A DNA stretch of 64,000 nt from Leptothrix cholodnii SP-6 (GCF_000019785.1 NC_010524.1:2728001-2792000); one strand, 5' to 3'. Positions 53,218 to 62,425 are shown, counted from the first letter of the stretch. Made by a program: numbers and translations. Notes: generated by a model not told the origin, from the letters alone.

Positions 53218-53332
53218 TGTACGAGCCCGATCCGAGCCTTGTCAAACGCCCGTCCATCCCGGCGCAGGGTCGGCCGACAGCGGGCGCGTCGTGATAATCG
53301 GCCATGCCTGTTGCCACCCTCGGTGCGGCGCC

Positions 53333-54163
53333 ATGAGCGTCGACCACTACGAAAACTTCCCCGTCGCGTCGATCCTGTGCCCGCCGGCCCTGCGCCCGGC
53401 GGTGACCTCGATCTACTGGTACGCCCGCACGGCAGACGACCTGGCCGACGAGGGCGATGTGCCCGTCGAGCAGCGTCTGGCCGACCTGGCGCAATACCGC
53501 AGCGACCTGCACGCCGCCGCCGGCGACCGGCGCGGTTCGGGCCGCTGGGCCGGTGTCTTCACGCCACTGGCCGCCACGCTGGCGCAACACGCCCTGCCGC
53601 TGCAACTGCTGGAAGACCTGCTCGACGCCTTCGAGCTCGACCTGCACCAGCCCCGCCATGCCGACCGCGATTCGCTGCTGGCGTATTGCCGCTGCTCGGC
53701 CAACCCGATCGGCCGGCTGCTGCTGCACCTGTACGGCGTGCACGAGGCCGGCGCGCTGCGCCAGTCGGACGCCATCTGCACGGCGCTGCAGCTGATCAAC
53801 TTCTGGCAGGACGTCAGCGTCGACCTGCCGCGCGGGCGGCTCTACCTGCCGCTGGCAGACTGCGAGCGCCACGGCCTGGACGCACAGGCCCTGCTCGCCA
53901 GCGCCAGCGCGCGCGCCGATGCGCGCCGGTGCGCCCCGCTGGTGGCCGAGCTCGCAGCCTGGACGCGCGCCATGATGACCGACGGCGCCGACCTGGTTCA
54001 CCACCTGCCCGGCCGGCTCGGCTGGGAGCTGCGGCTGGTGGTGCAAGGCGGGCTGCGCATCCTCGACAAGGTCGAGGCGCTGCAAGGTGGCGTGTTCACG
54101 CAACGCCCGAAGCTGCACGCGTGGAACGGCCCGCGCCTGCTGTGGCGCGCCATCAACATGTGA
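53333..54163 (+). CDS. hpnC: squalene synthase HpnC (hydroxysqualene synthase)
   Basis: Second enzyme of the three-step bacterial squalene route, converting presqualene diphosphate to hydroxysqualene. It has 276 residues from ATG 53333 (MSVDHYENFPVASILCP). Prenyl-diphosphate-binding aspartate motifs are present as YARTADDLADEGD and NFWQDVSVDLPRGRLYLP. The N-terminal HYENFPVAS is typical of HpnC. It is followed after 80 bp by hpnD. Confidence 0.93.
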   Translation: MSVDHYENFPVASILCPPALRPAVTSIYWYARTADDLADEGDVPVEQRLADLAQYRSDLHAAAGDRRGSGRWAGVFTPLAATLAQHALPLQLLEDLLDAFELDLHQPRHADRDSLLAYCRCSANPIGRLLLHLYGVHEAGALRQSDAICTALQLINFWQDVSVDLPRGRLYLPLADCERHGLDAQALLASASARADARRCAPLVAELAAWTRAMMTDGADLVHHLPGRLGWELRLVVQGGLRILDKVEALQGGVFTQRPKLHAWNGPRLLWRAINM

Positions 54164-54243
54164 ACGCAGAGGCGGACTGCGCGGCTCGCAGGGCCGCGCG
54201 CCCGCAAGCCGGACGCAGGGCCGATGCATCGACAATCGCCGCC

Positions 54244-55080
54244 ATGACGCCGCAAAACTATGTGCAGGAGAAAGCCGCTGGCAGCGGCTCGAGCTTCTAT
54301 TACGCCTTCCTGTTCCTGCCGCCGCCACGGCGCGCCGCGATCACCGCGTTCTACGCCTTCTGCCGCGAGATCGACGATGTCGTCGACGAGGTCAGCGACC
54401 CCGGCGTGGCCGCCACCAAGCTCGCCTGGTGGCGCCAGGAAGTGGCCCGCGCCTTTGCCGGCACGCCGCAGCACCCGGCGATGCAGGCGCTGATGCCGCA
54501 CGTGGCCGACTACGACATCCGCGCCGAACACCTGCTGGCCGTGATCGACGGCTGCGAGATGGACCTGCAGCAAAGCCGCTACCTCGACTACACCGGCCTG
54601 CAGCGCTACTGCCACCTGGTGGCCGGCGTGGTCGGCGAGGTGGCGTCGGGCATCTTCGGGCGCACCGAGGCGGCCACCGTCGGCTACGCGCACCAGCTCG
54701 GGCTGGCGTTCCAGCTCACCAACATCATCCGCGACGTCGGTGACGACGCACGGCGCGGGCGCATCTACCTGCCGGTCAACGAGCTCAAGCAGTTCGACGT
54801 CAAGGCGCAGGAGATCCTGAACCGCACGTACAACGAGCGCTTCACGGCACTGATGCGCTTCCAGGCCGAGCGCGCCCACCGCTGCTACGACGAGGCCCTG
54901 GCGCTGCTGCCCGAGTGCGACCGCGCCACCCAGAAACCCGGCCTGATGATGGCCAACATCTACCGCACGCTGCTGCGCGAGATCGAGGCCGGCGGCTTCC
55001 AGGTGCTGCACCAGCGCATCTCGCTGACGCCGGTGCGCAAGCTCTGGATCGCGATGCAGACCAACTGGCGTGGCCGCTGA
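54244..55080 (+). CDS. hpnD: presqualene diphosphate synthase HpnD
   Basis: Condenses two farnesyl diphosphates to presqualene diphosphate. The 278-residue protein has FYYAFLFLPPPRRAAITAFY, the first aspartate-rich motif CREIDDVVDEVSD, and the second, QLTNIIRDVGDDARRGRIYLP. The N-terminal QEKAAGSGSSFYYAF is typical of HpnD. It overlaps the hpnE start by 11 bp. Confidence 0.95.
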   Translation: MTPQNYVQEKAAGSGSSFYYAFLFLPPPRRAAITAFYAFCREIDDVVDEVSDPGVAATKLAWWRQEVARAFAGTPQHPAMQALMPHVADYDIRAEHLLAVIDGCEMDLQQSRYLDYTGLQRYCHLVAGVVGEVASGIFGRTEAATVGYAHQLGLAFQLTNIIRDVGDDARRGRIYLPVNELKQFDVKAQEILNRTYNERFTALMRFQAERAHRCYDEALALLPECDRATQKPGLMMANIYRTLLREIEAGGFQVLHQRISLTPVRKLWIAMQTNWRGR

Positions 55081-56368
55081 CGAACCCGTCCGGCGCCGCA
55101 TCGCGGTGATCGGCGGCGGCTGGGCCGGCCTGGCCGCAGCGGCCGAAGCCACGGCGCGAGGCCATGAGGTCACGCTGTTCGAGATGGCACCACGGCTCGG
55201 CGGCCGGGCCCGCAGCCTGGCTGCAGCCGAGCCCGGCGCCACACCGCTCGACAACGGCCAGCACATCCTGATCGGCGCCTACACCGCCACGCTCGCGCTG
55301 ATGCGCAGCGTCGGCGTCGACCCTGACGCCGTGCTGCTGCGCATGCCGCTGACCTTGGTCGATGCCGACGGCCGCGGCCTGCGGCTCGGCCGCGGCCCGG
55401 TGCCGATCGCCTTCACGCGCGCGGTCTGGGCGATGGCGCACTGGCGCTGGCGCGAGCGGCTGGCGCTGTCGAACGCGGCGCTGGGCTGGCTGCTGCGCGG
55501 CTTCCGTTGCGATCCGACGTGGACGGTCGCGCGACTGACCGCGACGCTGCCCGAGCGCGTGCGCCACGAGTTCGTCGACCCGCTGTGCGTCGCCGCCCTG
55601 AACACGCCTGCGGACGCGGCCAGCGCGACGGTCTTCCTGCGCGTGCTGCACGACGCGCTCTTCGCCGGCCCGGGATCGAGCGACCTGCTGGTACCACGCC
55701 GTCCGCTGGCGGAGCTGCTGCCCGAGCCGGCGCAAGCCTGGTTGATCGGGCACGGCGTGAAAGTCCACACCGCGCGGCGCGTGCAGCACCTGCAACGCTC
55801 GGCCGACGGCTGGACGGTCGATGGCGAGGCCTTCGACCGCGTCGTGCTGGCCTGCAGCGCCAGCGAGGCGGCGCGCCTGACCGCCGATGTCGCGCCGGCC
55901 TGGTCCGCGCTCGCCGCCGCCTTCGGCTACGAGCCGATCGTGACGGTCTACCTCCACGCCCCGGGCGCCCGGCTGGTCGCGCCGATGGTGGCGCTGGCCG
56001 AGGGGCCACAGGCGCCGGCGCAGTTCGCTTTCGACCACGGCGCGCTGGGCGCTGCGGCGGGCGTGTTCGCCTTGGTCGTCAGCGGGGCGGCGCCGTGGGT
56101 GGCGCGCGGGCTCGAGGCCACGTGTGCGGCGGCGCTGGCGCAGGCGCAGACGGTGCTGCGAGGGGTCGATGCCCGCGGGATCGCGGTGATGAAGGTCGTC
56201 GCCGAGAAGCGGGCGACGTTTCGGTGCGTGCCCGGGCTGGATCGGCCGGGTGCGTCCATCGCCGAGGGGCTGGTGGCGGCGGGGGACTATGTCGACGGGC
56301 CGTATCCGGCGACGCTGGAGGGTGCGGTGCGCAGCGGGGTGGCGGCGGCGGTGGGTGGGTTGGGCTGA
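55070..56368 (+). CDS. hpnE: hydroxysqualene dehydroxylase HpnE
   Basis: FAD-dependent amine-oxidase-like enzyme reducing hydroxysqualene to squalene, the last step of the HpnCDE route. At 432 residues from GTG 55070, it has the Rossmann dinucleotide motif IAVIGGGWAGLAAAAEA, LFEMAPRLGGRARS, and a C-terminal FAD loop SIAEGLVAAGDYVDGPYPATLEGAV. The squalene-hopene cyclase gene is not in the window. Two inverted structured repeats follow the stop. Confidence 0.93.
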   Translation: MAADEPVRRRIAVIGGGWAGLAAAAEATARGHEVTLFEMAPRLGGRARSLAAAEPGATPLDNGQHILIGAYTATLALMRSVGVDPDAVLLRMPLTLVDADGRGLRLGRGPVPIAFTRAVWAMAHWRWRERLALSNAALGWLLRGFRCDPTWTVARLTATLPERVRHEFVDPLCVAALNTPADAASATVFLRVLHDALFAGPGSSDLLVPRRPLAELLPEPAQAWLIGHGVKVHTARRVQHLQRSADGWTVDGEAFDRVVLACSASEAARLTADVAPAWSALAAAFGYEPIVTVYLHAPGARLVAPMVALAEGPQAPAQFAFDHGALGAAAGVFALVVSGAAPWVARGLEATCAAALAQAQTVLRGVDARGIAVMKVVAEKRATFRCVPGLDRPGASIAEGLVAAGDYVDGPYPATLEGAVRSGVAAAVGGLG

Positions 56369-56403
56369 ATCCGGCTTCGAACTCGCATGCCACGGCCGGC
56401 GCG

Positions 56404-56520
56404 CGGGCGGGTGACTGGGGCCCGCGGGCTCCGGCCCACGCTCGCGGGATGAGACCGAGCGTCGAGAGGCGGTCGAACCGCGAATGGGTCCTGCGCCCGC
56501 GGGCCCCAGCCACCCACCCG
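56404..56520 (+). repeat. structured repeat unit 1 (with conserved core)
   Basis: A 117-bp unit. Outer arms at about 56404-56429 and 56495-56520 pair with two mismatches in the outer part and one inside. Core A (32 bp, 56430-56461) contains the inner hairpin CGCTCG / CGAGCG. A 16-bp variable stretch follows, then core B (18 bp, 56478-56495). Cores A and B recur in inverted orientation at 56590-56707, while the outer arms do not match that unit yet are still self-complementary. Confidence 0.8.
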
Positions 56521-56589
56521 AGTCACACCGAGCTTTGCTGTCGAGGGAGTCAACAGACCCGCACGGATTGCCGCACCGCGCGGTGCATC

Positions 56590-56707
56590 GCAGGGCGGCG
56601 GGGCTGGCTGCGGTCGCAGGCCCCATTCGCGGCCCGTCCGCTGATCCTGCGCTCGGTCTCATCCCGCGAGCGTGGGCCGGAGACCGCAGCCAGCCCCGCC
56701 GCCCTGC
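56590..56707 (-). repeat. structured repeat unit 2 (inverted)
   Basis: The inverted counterpart of unit 1. Outer arms of 26 bp pair perfectly (56590-56615 and 56682-56707) but differ in sequence from those of unit 1. Core A is identical over 32 bp (56650-56681). Core B differs by one base over 18 bp (56615-56632). A 17-bp stretch between the cores is unrelated to the 16-bp one in unit 1. A separate palindrome GCACCG-CG-CGGTGC lies at 56573-56586. The rest of 56369-56827 holds no credible gene apart from the sodB terminator. Confidence 0.8.
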
Positions 56708-56753
56708 CGCCCGGTCCAGGCAAGCGGCTGCAGCGTCATCACCCACCAGACAC

Positions 56754-56780
56754 AAAAAAGCCGACCCCAAGGCCGGCTTC
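56754..56780 (-). terminator. intrinsic terminator of sodB
   Basis: On the minus strand, AAGCCGGCC / GGTCGGCTT (one G-T wobble) around TTGG, followed by a T-run. It ends sodB transcription before the structured repeats. Confidence 0.85.
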
Positions 56781-56827
56781 GATCACCCCTCCGAGCCGTC
56801 CAAGGACGACCCGAAGAAATCAGTCCA

Positions 56828-57409
56828 TCACGCGAAGTTGGCTTCCGCGAACGACCAGTTCACCAGGTTGTTCAGGAAGGCCTCGACGAACTTAGGACGC
56901 GCATTGCGATAGTCGATGTAGTAGGCGTGTTCCCACACGTCGATCGTCAGCAGCGCCTTGTCGGCGGTGGTCAGCGGGGTGCCGGCGGCGCCGGTGTTGA
57001 CGATGTCGACCGAGCCGTCGGCCTTCTTCACCAGCCAGGTCCAGCCCGAACCGAAGTTGCCCACGGCGCTCTTGGTGAAGGCTTCCTTGAAGGCGGCGTA
57101 GCTGCCCCACTTGGCATCGATGGCCGCGGCCAGCGCACCGGTCGGCGCGGCGCCGCCGGCGGGCTTCATGCAGTTCCAGAAGAAGGTGTGGTTCCAGACC
57201 TGGGCGGCGTTGTTGTAGACCGGGCCGCTGGCCTTCTTGACGATCTCTTCGAGCGCCAGACCGGCGAACTCGGTGCCGCCGATCAGGTTGTTCAGGTTGG
57301 TGACGTAGGCCTGATGGTGCTTGCCGTGGTGGTATTCGAAGGTTTCCTTCGAGATGAACGGCGCCAGGGCGTCGATCGCGTAAGGCAGGGCGGGCAGCGT
57401 GTGTTCCAT
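56828..57409 (-). CDS. sodB: superoxide dismutase, Fe type
   Basis: Dismutates superoxide in the cytoplasm. In the 193-residue protein the metal ligands are H27 (FEYHHGKHH), H74 (VWNHTFFW), D157 and H161 ([11 protein letters not shown]). Glutamine Q70 before VWNH is the active-site Gln typical of iron enzymes. No signal peptide. The gene stands alone, with a terminator after it. In a minority of cases such enzymes are cambialistic (Fe/Mn). Confidence 0.97.
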   Translation of the reverse strand: MEHTLPALPYAIDALAPFISKETFEYHHGKHHQAYVTNLNNLIGGTEFAGLALEEIVKKASGPVYNNAAQVWNHTFFWNCMKPAGGAAPTGALAAAIDAKWGSYAAFKEAFTKSAVGNFGSGWTWLVKKADGSVDIVNTGAAGTPLTTADKALLTIDVWEHAYYIDYRNARPKFVEAFLNNLVNWSFAEANFA

Positions 57410-57560
57410 GATCGGATCCCTCGTCGGTGGCGTGATTGCTGCGATGCAGCGGGTTGAATGCGGCGCATTGTAGGCAAGCGATCGCGGACGTGCTTGCCAC
57501 CGGAAACCGCCGTCAAACCGGGTCGGACGGCGTCACTTCCGGCCCGTGCGCCGGGGTGGA

Positions 57561-58859
57561 TCAGCGCCTGGCCATGGCGGGCAGAACGGCCTCGACGACG
57601 CTGTCGACGCGGCCGTCCTGCAGCACCGCGCTCAGGCGCTGGCCGGGCTGCAGCGCGCGCACGCTCGTCACCGGCTGGCCGCTCGCGTCGTTGAGCCAGG
57701 CGTAGCCGCGCCGCAGCACCTGGCCCGGGTCGAGTGCGGCGTGCCGGGCAGCCAGCACCGCCAGCGTCTGCTCGCGCGACTGCAGCGCCCGTGCGCCAGC
57801 GTCCTGCAAGCGGGACTGCAGCCGTTCGAGCCGGTGCTGCTGGCCCTGCAGCCAGACCGGTGCGGCGCGGGCGTGGCGTTGTTCGAGCAGCGCCAGCCGC
57901 TGCAGATGGCCGCGCAATGCGTCGGCCGGGCGCGCCAGGCGCTGGGCGATGCGGTCCAGGCGCTGGGCGTCGCGGTCAAGCCGGTGGTGCACCCGCTGAC
58001 TCAGCCAGCGCGCCTGCTGGGCGAGCGCCTGCAGGCAGTCGGCGCGTGCCGGCGCCGCCAGCTCGGCGGCGGCGGTCGGCGTGGGGGCGCGCAGGTCGGC
58101 GGCGAAATCGGCCAGCGTGAAGTCGGTTTCGTGGCCGACGCCGCAGATCACCGGCAGCGGCGATGCCGCGATCGCACGCACCACCTGCTCGTCGTTGAAG
58201 GCCCAGAGGTCTTCGAGCGAGCCGCCGCCGCGGCAGACCAGCAGCGTCTGCACCTCGGCGCGCTGGCCGGCCAGACGGATCGCCTCGACCAGCTGCGCCG
58301 GCGCGTCCGCGCCCTGCACGCTCGCCGGATAGATCACCAGCCGGACCTGCGGCGCACGCCGTTGCAGCGCGCTGGCCACGTCGCGCAAAGCCGCCGCGGC
58401 GAGCGAGGTGACGACGCCGATGGCCGCCGGATACGGCTCGATCGGGCGCTTGCGCGACGGCTCGAACAGACCCTCGCCTTCGAGCCGGGCCTTGAGCCGC
58501 AGGAACTGCTCCATCAGCGCGCCGGCACCGGCCGGGCGCATGGCCTCGACGATCAGCTGCAGCTCGCCGCGCGGCTCGTAGACCGCCAGCCGGCCGCGCA
58601 GCTCGACCTGCTGGCCGTCACGCGGCGTGAAGTCGAGCATCGAGGCGGCGCGGCGGAACATCGCGCAGCGCAGGCCGGCGCTGCCGTCGACCGACCGCAG
58701 GTTGAAGTAGCAGTGCCCGCTGGCCGCGCGGGTCACGCCGGCGAGCTCGCCGCGCACCGCCACCGCGCCGAAGCGCGCCTGCAGCGCATCGCCGACGGCC
58801 TGCACCAGCGCGGCCACGTCCCAGACCATCGGCTGGGCGCGGTTCTCAGGCAAGGCCAT
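57561..58859 (-). CDS. xseA: exodeoxyribonuclease VII large subunit
   Basis: Single-strand-specific exonuclease subunit acting with XseB in repair. It has 432 residues from ATG 58859 (MALPENRAQPMVWDVAALVQ). The N-terminal OB fold (about 10-100) contains VAVRGELAGVTRAASGHCYFNL. The catalytic domain has AIGVVTSLAAAALRDVASALQRR, VCRGGGSLEDLWAFNDE and VGHETDFTLADFAADLRAPTPTAAAE. A long coiled coil and a C-terminal RGYAWLNDASG segment follow. xseB is not adjacent. Confidence 0.96.
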   Translation of the reverse strand: MALPENRAQPMVWDVAALVQAVGDALQARFGAVAVRGELAGVTRAASGHCYFNLRSVDGSAGLRCAMFRRAASMLDFTPRDGQQVELRGRLAVYEPRGELQLIVEAMRPAGAGALMEQFLRLKARLEGEGLFEPSRKRPIEPYPAAIGVVTSLAAAALRDVASALQRRAPQVRLVIYPASVQGADAPAQLVEAIRLAGQRAEVQTLLVCRGGGSLEDLWAFNDEQVVRAIAASPLPVICGVGHETDFTLADFAADLRAPTPTAAAELAAPARADCLQALAQQARWLSQRVHHRLDRDAQRLDRIAQRLARPADALRGHLQRLALLEQRHARAAPVWLQGQQHRLERLQSRLQDAGARALQSREQTLAVLAARHAALDPGQVLRRGYAWLNDASGQPVTSVRALQPGQRLSAVLQDGRVDSVVEAVLPAMARR

Positions 58860-59272
58860 CACCGACCTCCCGATCGCGTGGAAACCCTTTATCCATCGAC
58901 CCCGTGTCATCCACAGCCGCGCCGATGGCTGTCAGGGCGGCCCTTTCGCTGTCACGAGCCTTTAACATACGTGTAAGTCATTGATTTATAAAGATATTTC
59001 CGTGAGCAAAAAAGCAGCAATCCACTGAAACCCTCGTTCTGACGGGACCTTGCGTGCGTCCGTACCGGGTTGCCCACAAAGTTATCCACAGAAAATGGGG
59101 ATGAATCGGGTTCTTCGGGCCTGTGGATGACGTCGACACGGCGCCTGCGCCGATGCCTGCCCGGCGCCCTGCGCCGCCGCCGAAAACCGCCGCCGCGCCA
59201 GCAGCCATAATCGCGTCCGCTGTCTTCAGGCACCCTGTCGCGAGGGTGCCAGCCTGAGCCCGGGGGATCTCT
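58860..59272. promoter_or_regulatory. divergent xseA/exbB gap with AT-rich stretch and DnaA-box-like sites
   Basis: A 413-bp non-coding gap. It holds one perfect DnaA-box match TTATCCACA (59082-59090) and one-mismatch matches TCATCCACA (58907-58915) and TGTGGATGA (59122-59130, other orientation). A weaker site is TTGCCCACA (59070-59078). A 60-bp stretch at 58961-59020 is about 70% A+T in an otherwise GC-rich region. It also must contain the promoters of xseA and exbB. Whether it binds DnaA is inference. Confidence 0.5.
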
Positions 59273-59893
59273 TTGTTTTCGATCATACAAGCCGCTGGAT
59301 GGCCGATCTGGCCCTTGATTCTGTGCTCCATCGCCGCGCTGGCGCTGATCATCGAGCGCCTCGCCAACCTGCGTGAAGTCAAGGTGGCACCGCCCAAGCT
59401 GCTCGACGAAGTGCTGGGCCTGACACGCAGCGGCCTGCCGTCCGACGACGTGCTGCGCAAGCTGGCCGACAACTCGGTGCTCGGCTCGGTGCTCGCCGCC
59501 GGCATCCGCAGCGCGACGCCTTCGCGCGGCACCAACGAGGCGCAGCTGCGCAAGGCCTTCGAGTCGGCCGGCCGCGCCGCCGTGCACAAGCTCGAGCGCT
59601 ACCTCAACGCGCTGGGCACCATCGCGTCGGCGGCGCCGCTGCTGGGCCTGCTCGGCACGGTGGTGGGCATGATCGAGATCTTCGGCGCGCAGAGCCCGAC
59701 CTCGGGCAGCAACCCGGAAATGCTCGCCCACGGCATCTCGGTGGCGCTCTACAACACCGCCTTCGGCCTGATCATCGCGATCCCGTCGCTGATGTTCTAC
59801 CGCTACTTCCGCGGCCGGGTCGACGCCTTCGTGCTCGATCTCGAACTGGCCGCCGAGCGCCTGCTGCCGCACCTGCTGCGCCACGGATCATGA
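59273..59893 (+). CDS. exbB: MotA/TolQ/ExbB proton channel family protein
   Basis: Inner-membrane proton channel energising outer-membrane transport through TonB. It has 206 residues from TTG 59273, preceded by a GGGGGA site. Three membrane segments are visible: about 10-28 (WPIWPLILCSIAALALIIERL), 115-140 (APLLGLLGTVVGMIEIFG) and 155-180. The A-PLLGLLGTVxGM motif is diagnostic. It overlaps exbD by 4 bp. Confidence 0.92.
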   Translation: MFSIIQAAGWPIWPLILCSIAALALIIERLANLREVKVAPPKLLDEVLGLTRSGLPSDDVLRKLADNSVLGSVLAAGIRSATPSRGTNEAQLRKAFESAGRAAVHKLERYLNALGTIASAAPLLGLLGTVVGMIEIFGAQSPTSGSNPEMLAHGISVALYNTAFGLIIAIPSLMFYRYFRGRVDAFVLDLELAAERLLPHLLRHGS

Positions 59894-60315
59894 ACTTCCG
59901 CCCCCGCCGCCCCGAAGAGCCGGAGATCAACCTGATCCCCTTCATCGACGTGCTGCTGGTCGTGCTGATCTTCCTGATGCTGTCGACCACCTACTCGCGC
60001 TTCACCGAGCTGAAGGTCACGCTGCCGGTGGCCGACGCCAACCAGCTCGACAACCCGCCGCGCGAGATCCTGGTGGCGGTCTCGGCCGAGGGCCGTTACA
60101 GCGTCAACCGCCAACTGGTCGGCCAGCCGGGCGTCGAAGGCCTGACGGCGGCGCTCAGCAACGCCGCGCAGGGTGACTTCAAGCGCCCGCTGATCATCTC
60201 GGCCGATGCCATGGCAGCCCACCAGAGCGTGATCAACGTCATGGACGCGGCCCGCCGGGTCGGCTTGAGCCAGCTCACGTTCGCGGCGCAGAACAGCCGC
60301 AGCCCGGCCCGTTGA
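59890..60315 (+). CDS. exbD: ExbD/TolR biopolymer transport protein
   Basis: 141-residue partner of ExbB with one N-terminal membrane helix carrying the essential aspartate D20 in INLIPFIDVLLVVLIFLML, and a periplasmic domain (about 60-141) with ISADAMAAHQSVINVMDAARR. It overlaps both exbB and lpxK by 4 bp, so all three are probably one operon. Confidence 0.94.
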   Translation: MNFRPRRPEEPEINLIPFIDVLLVVLIFLMLSTTYSRFTELKVTLPVADANQLDNPPREILVAVSAEGRYSVNRQLVGQPGVEGLTAALSNAAQGDFKRPLIISADAMAAHQSVINVMDAARRVGLSQLTFAAQNSRSPAR

Positions 60316-61358
60316 GCGGCACGGCGGACCGGCTGGCCGCGCGCATCGAACGCGCCTGGCAGGACGGCGGCGCGCTGCAATGGGCGCTGCGCCCGCTGGC
60401 GCTGCTGATGCGGGGCGCGGTGACGGCGCGGCGCGCGCTCTATCGCTGCGGGGCGTGGCGCACCGAGCGCCTGGGCGTGCCGGTGATCGTGGTCGGCAAC
60501 CGGGTGGCGGGCGGTGCGGGCAAGACGCCGACCACGCTCGCCATCGTGGCCGCGCTGCAGCAGGCGGGCCGACAGCCCGGCATCGTCTCGCGCGGCCACG
60601 GCAGCCGCGAGCGGGAGGCCCGCCCGGTGTCGGCGGACTCGACCGCGCAGTCGGTCGGCGACGAACCGCTGCTGATGCAGCGCCGCGCCCAGGTGCCGGT
60701 GTGGGTCGGGCGCGACCGGGTGGCCGCCGGACGGGCGCTGCTGGCCGCGCACCCGCAGGTCGACGTGCTGGTCTGCGACGACGGCCTGCAGCACCTGCGC
60801 CTGCGCCGCGATGTCGAGGTGATCGTGTTCGACGAACGTGGCGCCGGCAACGGCTGGCTGCTGCCGGCCGGCCCGCTGCGTGAACCGATCGACGCGCCGA
60901 CCGACGCCCGCCAGATCGTGCTCTACAACGCCGAACGGCCGAGCACCGCCCTGCCCGGCCATTGCGCGCGGCGCCGGCTGGCCGGGCTGGTCGAACTCGG
61001 CGCCTGGTGGCAAGGTGCCGACGCACGGGCAGAACTGCCGCCCGAACTGAAGCGGCAGCCGGTGCTGGCCAGTGCCGGCATCGGCCAGCCCGGGCGTTTC
61101 TTCGACAGCTTGCGCACCCTCGGCCTCGCGATCGAGCCTTGGCCGCTGCCGGATCACCACGGCTTCGACACCTTGCCCTGGCCGGCCCAGACGCGCGACG
61201 TGATCGTCACGGAGAAAGACGCCGTCAAGCTCCCCCTGCAACGCCTGCGTGCCGAACGGCCCGGTCTGCGGGTGTGGGTCGCGCCGCTGCTGTTCGATCT
61301 GCCCGAGACCTTTGTCAGCGAGTTGCTGGCCGCACTGCCGGCCCGCCGGCCCGATTGA
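60312..61358 (+). CDS. lpxK: tetraacyldisaccharide 4'-kinase
   Basis: Phosphorylates the lipid A precursor at the 4' position on the inner membrane. At 348 residues from TTG 60312, it has the Walker A-like VVGNRVAGGAGKTPTTLAI (about 58-76), ISRGHGSR, VLVCDDGLQHLRLRRDVEVI and VIVTEKDAVKL. The N-terminal basic/hydrophobic segment is the membrane anchor. It overlaps exbD. Confidence 0.95.
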   Translation: MSGTADRLAARIERAWQDGGALQWALRPLALLMRGAVTARRALYRCGAWRTERLGVPVIVVGNRVAGGAGKTPTTLAIVAALQQAGRQPGIVSRGHGSREREARPVSADSTAQSVGDEPLLMQRRAQVPVWVGRDRVAAGRALLAAHPQVDVLVCDDGLQHLRLRRDVEVIVFDERGAGNGWLLPAGPLREPIDAPTDARQIVLYNAERPSTALPGHCARRRLAGLVELGAWWQGADARAELPPELKRQPVLASAGIGQPGRFFDSLRTLGLAIEPWPLPDHHGFDTLPWPAQTRDVIVTEKDAVKLPLQRLRAERPGLRVWVAPLLFDLPETFVSELLAALPARRPD

Positions 61359-61409
61359 ACAACCGCCGGCCTGCTGCGCCAGCCGCACGAGTCGCGCTAG
61401 GATCACCCA

Positions 61410-61613
61410 ATGGACACTCGACTGATGGATTTGCTGGTCTGCCCTCTGTGCAAGGGGCCGCTGGCCCACGACCACGCCACGCATGAACTGGTCTGCAAGG
61501 CCGACCGGCTGGCGTTTCCGATCCGTGACGGCATCGCCGTGATGCTCGAAAGCCAGGCTCGATCGATCGATCAACCCGCGGCCGAATCGGCACCCGCCGA
61601 CCTGTCGTCATGA
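61410..61613 (+). CDS. Trm112 family protein
   Basis: 67-residue Trm112/YcaR-like protein with [17 protein letters not shown] and [20 protein letters not shown]. The CPLC pair and single downstream cysteine resemble the degenerate zinc ribbon of the family. In eukaryotes it activates methyltransferases, and in bacteria its role is unclear. The position between lpxK and kdsB is conserved. It overlaps kdsB by 4 bp. Confidence 0.9.
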   Translation: MDTRLMDLLVCPLCKGPLAHDHATHELVCKADRLAFPIRDGIAVMLESQARSIDQPAAESAPADLSS

Positions 61614-62425
61614 GCACGCCGGGCCGATCCGATCAGGACGCGGGGGCAGGAACGCCGCCGGTGGATCCGGCCGTGAGCTTCACCGTGCTGGTGCCCGCCC
61701 GGCTGGCGTCGACCCGCCTGCCGCGCAAGGCGCTGGCCGATCTGGGTGGCCTGCCGATGGTCGTGCGGGTGGCGCAGCGTTGCGCGCTCAGCGGCGCCAG
61801 CGCGGTCGTCGTCGCCACCGACAGCGAGGAGATCCGCGCCGCCTGCGCCGCCCACGGCGTGCGCGCCCTGATGACCCGCGCCGATCACCCGACCGGCAGC
61901 GACCGCCTGGCCGAGGCCTGCGTGCAGCTCGGCCTGGACGGGCGCGACATCGTCGTCAACGTGCAGGGCGACGAGCCGCTGATCGAGCCCGGCCTGATCG
62001 ACGCCTGCGCCGGCCTGCTGGCGCAGCGCAGCGACTGCGTGATGAGCACCGCCGCGCACGCGCTCGACGACGTCGAGGAATACGGCAACCCGAATGTCGT
62101 CAAGGTGGTGACCGACGCAGTCGGGCGGGCGCTGTACTTCTCGCGCGCGCCGCTGCCGTGGTGGCGCGACGGCTATGCCTCCGGCGTGCTGGCGCTGCCC
62201 GATCCGGCGCCGCTGCGCCACATCGGCATCTACGGCTACAGCGCCGGTTTCCTGCGGCGCTTCCCGAGCCTGCCCGAGAGCCCGCTCGAGCGCATCGAGT
62301 CGCTCGAACAGCTGCGCGTGCTCTGGCACGGCGAACGCATCGCGGTGCACCTGAGCGCGGTGCGCCCCGGGCCCGGCATCGACACCCCCGAAGACCTCGA
62401 ACGCGTGCGCCGCCACTTCGGCTGA
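61610..62425 (+). CDS. kdsB: 3-deoxy-manno-octulosonate cytidylyltransferase
   Basis: Activates Kdo with CTP for lipopolysaccharide core synthesis. The 271-residue protein has the nucleotide-binding [21 protein letters not shown] (shortly after a 20-residue tail), [32 protein letters not shown] and [15 protein letters not shown]. It is coupled to the Trm112 gene. A later start near SFTVLVPAR is possible. Confidence 0.96.
   Translation: MSTPGRSDQDAGAGTPPVDPAVSFTVLVPARLASTRLPRKALADLGGLPMVVRVAQRCALSGASAVVVATDSEEIRAACAAHGVRALMTRADHPTGSDRLAEACVQLGLDGRDIVVNVQGDEPLIEPGLIDACAGLLAQRSDCVMSTAAHALDDVEEYGNPNVVKVVTDAVGRALYFSRAPLPWWRDGYASGVLALPDPAPLRHIGIYGYSAGFLRRFPSLPESPLERIESLEQLRVLWHGERIAVHLSAVRPGPGIDTPEDLERVRRHFG

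Noticed and set aside
56369-56912. Open frames across the structured repeats after hpnE
   Set aside because: They consist mainly of Pro/Ala/Arg from palindromic DNA, overlap the sodB terminator and lack ribosome-binding sites.
58861-59130. Calling the xseA/exbB gap the replication origin
   Set aside because: DnaA boxes and an AT-rich stretch are suggestive, but there is no dnaA, dnaN, gyrB or rpmH nearby and skew could not be computed, so it is kept only as a finding.
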